NCBI GenBank assembly: GCA_944326425.1
Contig: CALVDX010000003.1
Span: forward strand, 1 to 64,000
Direction of reading: 5' to 3'
Origin: Candidatus Gastranaerophilales bacterium
GTDB taxonomy: Bacteria; Cyanobacteriota; Vampirovibrionia; Gastranaerophilales; Gastranaerophilaceae
DNA length: 64,000 bases
A model generated the notes under the pieces. That model ran no database searches. It was not told the origin of the DNA and saw only the letters and a program-made list of their open reading frames with translations. Below are positions 58,820-64,000 of the stretch, in pieces (position 1 is the first letter of the stretch; the number at the start of each line of letters is the position of its first letter). Made by a program: the position numbers and the translations under genes.

Positions 58820-59681
58820 ACAGGTAAATAAAAAACTGGATGAATATATAGAAATCGAGTATCCTAAAACCATATTTGAAGCAATGAAATACACATTATC
58901 GCTCAAGGGTAAGAGGTTACGCCCTGTTATGTGTCTGGAAACAACACGTATTCTCGGCGGCAGTATAGAGCAAGCGCTGCCTGCTGCCTGTGCATTGGAA
59001 ATGCTTCATGTTCAAAGTCTTATTCACGATGATTTACCCTGTATGGATAATGATGATTTCAGGCGGGGAAAGCCTTCTAATCATAAAGTATTTGGTGAAG
59101 CTGCTGCTGTACTTGCCGGAGATGCCCTTATTACTTACGCAATACAAACTATTATTGAAAAATCAAAAGGTTTGTCATCAGATCAGCTTGTGAAAATTAT
59201 TTATGAGTACTCAAAAGCGGCGGGCGCATACGGTTTAATCGGCGGACAAATAGTTGATATTGAAAGTGAAAAAAAACATTTTGAACGTGAAGAAAAAGAA
59301 ACACTATCTTATATTCACATCCATAAAACAGCAGTATTATTCAGACTTGCAGTTAAGCTTGGATGTATTGTTACTGACGCTCCCGAGGAAAAAGAATTAG
59401 AGTTTGATGAATTTGCCCTAAAATTTGGATTAGCTTTCCAGATTTATGACGATATTATGGATGAGATTTCCTCTTTTGAAGAGCTGGGAAAAACCACGGG
59501 CAAAGACAAAGCGGCACAAAAACTTACGTATACTTCATTATACGGAATTGAAGATGCAAAAAATAAGTGTATTGAATTAATTAAAAATGGTCATGGTATA
59601 ATTGATAAGTATGGATCAGAAGTATTTGAAGAAATACTCGGAATAGTTGAACATAGACTGGAAGCGAGGATAAGTTGTTAG
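58803..59681 (+). CDS. ispA: Polyprenyl synthetase (geranyl/farnesyl diphosphate synthase)
   Basis: 292 residues. The first Asp-rich motif DDLPCMDNDD (about 78-87) and the second DDIMDE (about 216-221) are typical of IspA-type short-chain enzymes; the two-residue insert in the first motif is the bacterial farnesyl type. It condenses IPP with DMAPP/GPP. ispE elsewhere in the window is in the same pathway. It overlaps rsgA at its start and the PAP2-like gene at its end. Confidence 0.94.
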   Translation: METLIEQVNKKLDEYIEIEYPKTIFEAMKYTLSLKGKRLRPVMCLETTRILGGSIEQALPAACALEMLHVQSLIHDDLPCMDNDDFRRGKPSNHKVFGEAAAVLAGDALITYAIQTIIEKSKGLSSDQLVKIIYEYSKAAGAYGLIGGQIVDIESEKKHFEREEKETLSYIHIHKTAVLFRLAVKLGCIVTDAPEEKELEFDEFALKFGLAFQIYDDIMDEISSFEELGKTTGKDKAAQKLTYTSLYGIEDAKNKCIELIKNGHGIIDKYGSEVFEEILGIVEHRLEARISC

Positions 59682-60154
59682 AGGTTTTATCAAAAATATA
59701 CGGAACAGGAATGGAAGCTTTATTAATAGGATTGGCTGCTGCATTTACCGCGCAATGTATAAAGTTTTTACTGCACTTAATTACAAAAAAAGAAATAGAC
59801 TTAACGCTGTTTACAACTACAGGCGGAATGCCAAGCTCTCACTCTGCCGGTGTAGTAGGACTGGCTGTTCCTGTAGGAATTCTTACAGGTTTTACTTCTG
59901 TTGATTTTGCACTCGCAACAGGACTTGCCCTGGTTGTTATGTATGATGCTGCTGGTGTAAGAAGAGCTGCAGGCAAGCAGGCTGCCTGCTTAAACAAAAT
60001 TATCCTGGATTTCTATAAGCATGACGTTGCACAGTTCGGGGGACGGCTCAAAGAACTCTTGGGGCATACTCCGCTGCAGGTCTTTGCCGGAGCAATTTAC
60101 GGTGTGTGTTTTGCTTTATTAGCTCATTACTACTGGGGAATTTTATTTAGCTAA
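59675..60154 (+). CDS. Divergent PAP2-family (DUF212) membrane protein
   Basis: 159 residues, four membrane segments. TTGGMPSSHSAGVVGLA (about 47-63) with the SSH of PAP2-like phosphatases and VVMYDAAGVRRAAGKQA (about 87-103) are DUF212 signatures. Possibly acts on isoprenoid or lipid diphosphates, consistent with ispA upstream. TTG start with GAGGA nearby; overlaps ispA by seven bases and shares the CTAA stop with the GNAT gene. Confidence 0.9.
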   Translation: MLEVLSKIYGTGMEALLIGLAAAFTAQCIKFLLHLITKKEIDLTLFTTTGGMPSSHSAGVVGLAVPVGILTGFTSVDFALATGLALVVMYDAAGVRRAAGKQAACLNKIILDFYKHDVAQFGGRLKELLGHTPLQVFAGAIYGVCFALLAHYYWGILFS

Positions 60155-61134
60155 GCTTCAAGGTAAGCCTGAGGATAACAGTAATCTTCCTTAAATCCTA
60201 CCTGTCTGTACATTTTTAATGCCCTGTAATTGTTAGTTTCTGTAGTTACGTTTATTTCTTTGCAATCATTTTCTCCAAGCTTAGAGGCATCAACAATACT
60301 TCTCACTGTTCTTTGAAGCAGGTGTTTGGAGAAACCTTTACCGCGGTGTTTTTTAGCAATGCCAACGAGGGGGATATTTGCTATTTGCGGGGTTGTAAGA
60401 TTTGCAAATGATATACCGCAAACTTTTTCATCACATAGCAGTACACTTGTATGATTAGGTAAAAACTCACCGTAAATATTTTCTATAATTTTATTTAAAA
60501 TATCTTCGACTCCGTTATAACTTCTAAATCTTGTATCAAAAAGTGCGTCTGCTGTATCTTTAAAAGCTTCCAGAATTAGTTCCGTTGTTTGTTGTAGATA
60601 ATCTTCTGACCAGCCTGTTATTTTGTACTGGGCAGGAAGAGTACTTAATTTTACATTTTCAAGTATTCTTTCACTTTGGGCATCTCCCATTTTTAAACGT
60701 AAAACAGCCTGTCCAATAAACTTAAACCCAAATTTTGATATTTCTGAAACAAAAGCGGCCTGTGATCCAAGCAAAGGATAACAAATCACTTTCCTTTTCC
60801 GTTCCTGTTCCGTAAGTTCAAGAAATTTATCCATCAGGACTTTAAATTTCTGATTTTTATCATCTTTACCAAGAAAGTGTATCATGTTAAGCTCAATACC
60901 TTCCGATATGGATGTTGTATAAGCCAAAAAGCCCGTGGGAATATCATTTTCAAGCAGCGATATGCATTTTAAAAGTTTTTCATCAATAGCTTTGATAAAA
61001 TCTTCATAATCGAGCGGTTCCAATTCAAACTGATAATCAGTTTTAGCTTTATTTTTAAAATCATTGTAAACCCCTGTAAAAAATTTATACATTGTCGGGT
61101 TCAATAATTCTGCTTTGTAAATATTTTCGCTCAT
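60151..61134 (-). CDS. GNAT N-acetyltransferase (two GNAT-like halves)
   Basis: 327 residues. The C-terminal half (about 165-325) has the acetyl-CoA loop KKHRGKGFSKHLL and the late NNYRALKMYRQVGF, hallmarks of GNAT enzymes. The N-terminal half has GNAT-like strands without the CoA loop, so may be a degenerate second domain. Substrate unknown. Strong ribosome site (AAAGGAG); overlaps ribBA by four bases. Confidence 0.85.
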   Translation of the reverse strand: MSENIYKAELLNPTMYKFFTGVYNDFKNKAKTDYQFELEPLDYEDFIKAIDEKLLKCISLLENDIPTGFLAYTTSISEGIELNMIHFLGKDDKNQKFKVLMDKFLELTEQERKRKVICYPLLGSQAAFVSEISKFGFKFIGQAVLRLKMGDAQSERILENVKLSTLPAQYKITGWSEDYLQQTTELILEAFKDTADALFDTRFRSYNGVEDILNKIIENIYGEFLPNHTSVLLCDEKVCGISFANLTTPQIANIPLVGIAKKHRGKGFSKHLLQRTVRSIVDASKLGENDCKEINVTTETNNYRALKMYRQVGFKEDYCYPQAYLEA

Positions 61135-62357
61135 AAAACTCCTTTAAATGTATGCTGCATTCTGTCTTGTTTTGTTTTTAGATAGTACTTATTGTATTCT
61201 GTTATATCTGCTTCAAGATTAATTGTCTCAACAATATTAAGTCCGTAGCCCTTTAAACCTATTATCTTTTTAGGGTTATTTGTAATAAGCTTGAAATTGT
61301 TAAATCCCAAATCCAAAATTATTTGGGCACCGACACCGTAATTTCTTAAATCCGGGGGGAAACCGAGTGATACATTTGCGTCTACTGTATCTAACCCTTC
61401 TTCTTGGAGATGGTAAGCCTTTATTTTATTAATAAGTCCAATGCCGCGCCCCTCGTGGTTCCGAAGGTAAACGACAGCTCCCTTACCATATTTATCAACC
61501 ATTTTTAATGCGTGATGGAGCTGTGCATTACAGTCACACTTAAGGCTATGGAAAATATCTCCGGTTAAACATTCGCTGTGGACTCTGATAAGCGGAACTT
61601 TATCTGAGCCGTCATCTTTTACTAATGCAACATGTTCAAAGCCTGTTAAATGATCTTTATATCCGATAATTTCAAAATTACCAAATTCTGTAGGCAAAAA
61701 GGCTTCGGCTTCTCTTGTAACTGTCCGTTCAGATTTCAGCCTGTAAGCAATTAAATCTGCAACAGTTATAAATTTTATGTCGTGTTTCTTCGCAAATTTA
61801 GCTAAATCATCCCTTCTTGCCATAGTGCCGTCATCCGCCATAATTTCACACATAACTCCGGCGTTTGTTAGCCCGCACAGTCTTGCCATATCTACAGCGG
61901 CTTCTGTATGTCCTGTTCGTGCAAGAACACCGCCTTTTTTTGCAGTACACGGAAACAGGTGTCCCGGACGCCTTAAGTCTCCCGGCACAGCATCAGGAGC
62001 AATTGCGACCTCTATTGTTTTTGCCCTGTCAAATGCCGAAATTCCTGTTGTTACTCCATATTTTTCATTTGCATCAATACTTACGGTAAATGCTGTTCTC
62101 ATGCTTTCATTGTTATCAGATACCATTTGAGGTAAATCAAGCTTATTTGCAATTTCATCAGAGATTGCAAGACAAATAAGCCCTTTACACTCAGAAGCCA
62201 TAAATTTAATAATTTCAGGAGTAGCATATTGGGCTGCAACAATTAAGTCACCTTCGTTTTCTCTATGCTCATCATCAGCAATAATTACAGGTTTTCCTTG
62301 CCTGTAATCGTTCAAAGCATCTTCGATTGTATCAAATTGAATATGTTTTTCTTCCAT
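61131..62357 (-). CDS. ribBA: Bifunctional DHBP synthase / GTP cyclohydrolase II
   Basis: 408 residues. N-terminal RibB: DDEHRENEGDLIVAA (about 28-42) and RTGHTEAAVDMARL; C-terminal RibA: HSECLTGDIFHSLKCDCNAQLHH zinc site Cys triad (about 257-279; longer blocks abbreviated) and YLRNHEGRGIGL. It makes both first committed intermediates of riboflavin. One base overlap with ribE. No FMN riboswitch is visible upstream. Confidence 0.95.
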   Translation of the reverse strand: MEEKHIQFDTIEDALNDYRQGKPVIIADDEHRENEGDLIVAAQYATPEIIKFMASECKGLICLAISDEIANKLDLPQMVSDNNESMRTAFTVSIDANEKYGVTTGISAFDRAKTIEVAIAPDAVPGDLRRPGHLFPCTAKKGGVLARTGHTEAAVDMARLCGLTNAGVMCEIMADDGTMARRDDLAKFAKKHDIKFITVADLIAYRLKSERTVTREAEAFLPTEFGNFEIIGYKDHLTGFEHVALVKDDGSDKVPLIRVHSECLTGDIFHSLKCDCNAQLHHALKMVDKYGKGAVVYLRNHEGRGIGLINKIKAYHLQEEGLDTVDANVSLGFPPDLRNYGVGAQIILDLGFNNFKLITNNPKKIIGLKGYGLNIVETINLEADITEYNKYYLKTKQDRMQHTFKGVL

Positions 62358-62983
62358 TATGCAAACCCATTTTCTTCCAGAAAATTTAGATTAATCCTAG
62401 ATTTATTATGATATATTATTAAGTTTTTTTCAATATACTTAGAAATTATATCGAATTCTATATTAACACTTCTGCCTGTGCACAGATTATTGAGTGCTGT
62501 ATTTTCCCATGTATGAGGTATAACTGCGATTTCTATGCCCTCAGCAGTTTCGTCTGCTATTGTTAAACTTATTCCGTCAATAGCAATAGAACCTTTTTTT
62601 ACAGTGTAATGATTAAATTCTGCAGGTATTTTTATTGTGAGTGTATAAAATTCATTATGCTTTGTTATTCTAATAACTTTTGCGGTTGTATCCACGTGAC
62701 CGTAAACAAGATGCCCGTCCAGACGGGAATTAAGCTGCATAGCGCGTTCAAGATTAACTGTATCACCGGTCTTTTTCTCTGAAAAATTTGTGACCTTAAA
62801 TGTTTCAGGTGAAAGATTTGCCTCAAATATATCATTTGCCGCCTTAATAACAGTAAGGCAGACCCCGTTTACCGCAATACTGTCACCAACATTTAATTCT
62901 CTTGCTATAAATGTTCTGATAGTAATCTGATTTGTGTTAATAACAGAAATACTTCCGGTCGCTTCTACTAACCCTGTAAACAT
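62357..62983 (-). CDS. ribE: Riboflavin synthase alpha chain
   Basis: 208 residues. Two similar barrels: MFTGLVEATGSI and GDSIAVNGVCLTV (about 33-45) in the first, HLVYGHVDTTAKV and GSIAIDGISLTI in the second, as in bacterial riboflavin synthase. It dismutates lumazine to riboflavin. A perfect TATAAT, preceded by TGA, ends six bases before the ATG and there is no ribosome site. The gene for lumazine synthase (ribH) is not in the window. Confidence 0.95.
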   Translation of the reverse strand: MFTGLVEATGSISVINTNQITIRTFIARELNVGDSIAVNGVCLTVIKAANDIFEANLSPETFKVTNFSEKKTGDTVNLERAMQLNSRLDGHLVYGHVDTTAKVIRITKHNEFYTLTIKIPAEFNHYTVKKGSIAIDGISLTIADETAEGIEIAVIPHTWENTALNNLCTGRSVNIEFDIISKYIEKNLIIYHNKSRINLNFLEENGFA

Positions 62984-62998
62984 AGTTAAATTATATCA
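62984..62998 (-). promoter_or_regulatory. Leaderless -10 element of the ribE-ribBA operon
   Basis: Minus strand TGA-TATAAT-TTAACT-ATG, an extended -10 box that would start transcription at the ATG. This leaves no room for a 5' riboswitch. Confidence 0.65.
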
Positions 62999-63187
62999 CA
63001 AAAATCAGGGAGGAATAATTTGCAGTTTGACTGCTTACCAGTATTTTATTATATTTTGTGCTTTATTTCAAAACAAAAACTCTGTTTTGATGTTGTCTTT
63101 TTGTTAATTTGCATTAATCATACAAACAGAGGTACGCAAAATCAGCATATATGAGTCATAATTATAAAATATAGTGAGATAATTATA

Positions 63188-63661
63188 ATGCCTTTTTCTT
63201 ACAGGTTGCAAAAAGTTCTTGATTTTAGGATCAGGGAAAAAGAAAAACAGCTTCTTGTCGTACAGGAAGCGCAGCAAAGAGTTGCGGAAGCGGAGCAGGC
63301 AATTATAAGAAATAATGAGGAAATAGAACTTACTATAAAGAATAAAAGAGTAGCGGATTTTAAACTGATGGAGTATTATGATAAATATTTGCATCACCTG
63401 TGGGATAAGGCGGAAGAACTGGAAGCTCACAGGCAGGAAGTTCAAAAAATACTTGATCAGGAACTCATGACTCTTACTTATATGGAACAGAGGGTTAAAG
63501 TTCTGGAGAAACATAAAGAACGGCTAAAAGAAGAGTATGATTATGAGCAAAAACAAATAGAAATGAAACAATTTTCCGAAATCGGCGTTCAACGATTTTT
63601 TCAACGTAAAAACGAAGAAATTGAAGAACAGGAACGAATAAATAAACAGGAGCAGATATGA
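63188..63661 (+). CDS. fliJ: Flagellar export protein FliJ
   Basis: 157 residues, nearly all coiled coil. N-terminal YRLQKVLDFRIREKEKQ (about 5-21) is the FliJ start pattern, and the length is usual. FliJ is the soluble stalk of the flagellar type III ATPase complex. The next gene overlaps its stop in ATGA, and looks like fliK. Similar coiled-coil proteins (e.g. YscO in type III secretion) are the alternative. Confidence 0.8.
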   Translation: MPFSYRLQKVLDFRIREKEKQLLVVQEAQQRVAEAEQAIIRNNEEIELTIKNKRVADFKLMEYYDKYLHHLWDKAEELEAHRQEVQKILDQELMTLTYMEQRVKVLEKHKERLKEEYDYEQKQIEMKQFSEIGVQRFFQRKNEEIEEQERINKQEQI

Positions 63662-64000
63662 ATATAGAAACAGGAACAGTATCAAATTTAAAACAAACAG
63701 AAAAACCGCGTAAAACAACAGCATCAGCAGGTGGCGATAAAGACTTTCGTTCTGAAATGGAAGACTTAAAAAGAAGTCAAAAAGAACCGGTAGAAAAAAA
63801 TAACAAATCGGCTATTAATGCACAGTTCGATAACACTGCAGAACAAGATGATGGCGGTATAATTCAAAAAAATGAAACAGAGGAACAGAAACTTCCTCAA
63901 GTTGATAAGAATACCCAAAACCTTACTTCTACAATAGAAGAAATTAATAACTCTATCCATCAAACGGAGGATTTTGATGGTAATATATTAAACCAACAGC
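63658..64000 (+). CDS. Probable flagellar hook-length control protein (FliK-like), 5' part
   Basis: Open from ATG 63658, overlapping the fliJ TGA, to the window end (114 codons seen). The visible part is polar, disordered, rich in Lys, Glu, Gln, Asn and Thr, which is what FliK N-termini look like; the diagnostic C-terminal domain is beyond the window. The assignment comes mainly from position after fliJ. Confidence 0.55.
   Translation, partial: MNIETGTVSNLKQTEKPRKTTASAGGDKDFRSEMEDLKRSQKEPVEKNNKSAINAQFDNTAEQDDGGIIQKNETEEQKLPQVDKNTQNLTSTIEEINNSIHQTEDFDGNILNQQ

Noticed and set aside
62984-63187. FMN riboswitch before ribE
   Set aside because: No RFN-type conserved stems seen, and the -10 element six bases before the ATG leaves no transcribed leader.
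1-64000. tRNA or rRNA genes, transposases, integrases, prophage
   Set aside because: None recognised on either strand by reading; short tRNAs could still be missed without a covariance search.

Overview
The window reads as AT-rich, gene-dense chromosome from a Gram-negative-type bacterium. Evidence for an outer membrane: an Lpt lipopolysaccharide-export pair (LptB and an LptF/G permease), a phosphoheptose isomerase next to a heptosyltransferase-like enzyme, an OmpH/Skp-like chaperone and an exported SLH-domain protein. There are also flagellar genes at the right edge (fliJ and a FliK-like start) and a Maf/DUF115 protein. LPS export plus an SLH protein plus several lineage-restricted proteins suggests a non-photosynthetic relative of Cyanobacteria (Melainabacteria/Gastranaerophilales type). 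That placement is an inference from gene content and protein style, not from a search.

Layout. 1-2.5 kb: 3' end of a giant repetitive adhesin, OmpH-like chaperone and a small unknown gene. 2.5-7.2 kb: glycosyltransferase family 9, gmhA, DJ-1/PfpI protein, beta-carbonic anhydrase, cation/proton antiporter. 7.2-8.4 kb: rplJ-rplL with its own promoter, a long leader holding an intrinsic terminator, and a strong 3' terminator; rplKA and rpoBC are not beside it. 8.4-14.1 kb: two small regulators, a glycine-zipper protein, rubrerythrin, an FAD oxidoreductase and an MnmD-like methyltransferase. 14.1-18.6 kb: thrS and an unknown coiled-coil protein between repeat-rich spacers. 18.6-25.4 kb: a degenerate M48 protease, membrane protein and hemW operon; a candidate small RNA; a TPR protein and dus. 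25.5-36 kb: Maf/DUF115, ispE, rsmA, gshA, recR, ybaB, a matrixin, a PurN-like protein, a U32 protein and an acetolactate-synthase-type enzyme. 36-49.4 kb: SLH protein; a tightly overlapping PurD-like/lptB/lptF-G/NAGPA-type operon; an HELGH membrane protein; recN; a CHAP-like protein; a GltD/GltA-like oxidoreductase, a radical SAM protein and an AI-2E family transporter. 49.4-54.4 kb: unknown genes, ferritin, an attenuator-like leader, thioredoxin, a DnaQ-like exonuclease and a foreign-looking gene remnant. 54.4-64 kb: speE/HIT/YihY/nrnA, DciA-like, rsgA/ispA/PAP2-like, GNAT/ribBA/ribE, then fliJ and a FliK-like fragment. No tRNA, rRNA, transposase or cas gene was seen.

Features that ordinary annotation would miss. 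(1) A 21-bp repeat, GTTTCGATA-N6-GATAAT, occurs seven times between 12.3 and 14.7 kb, mostly as spaced pairs. Five copies lie inside two protein genes, read in three different ways without breaking either frame, like the in-gene palindromic elements known from Rickettsia. (2) At least ten genes have a -10-like hexamer exactly 6-7 nt before an ATG and no Shine-Dalgarno, which predicts leaderless mRNAs. (3) A four-segment attenuator with an operator-like palindrome in its promoter precedes an unknown membrane protein at 51.36 kb. (4) A promoter-terminator pair with no gene between defines a candidate ~134-nt small RNA at 21.98-22.11 kb. (5) Several enzyme families appear as degenerate members (M48, PurN-like, PurD-like).
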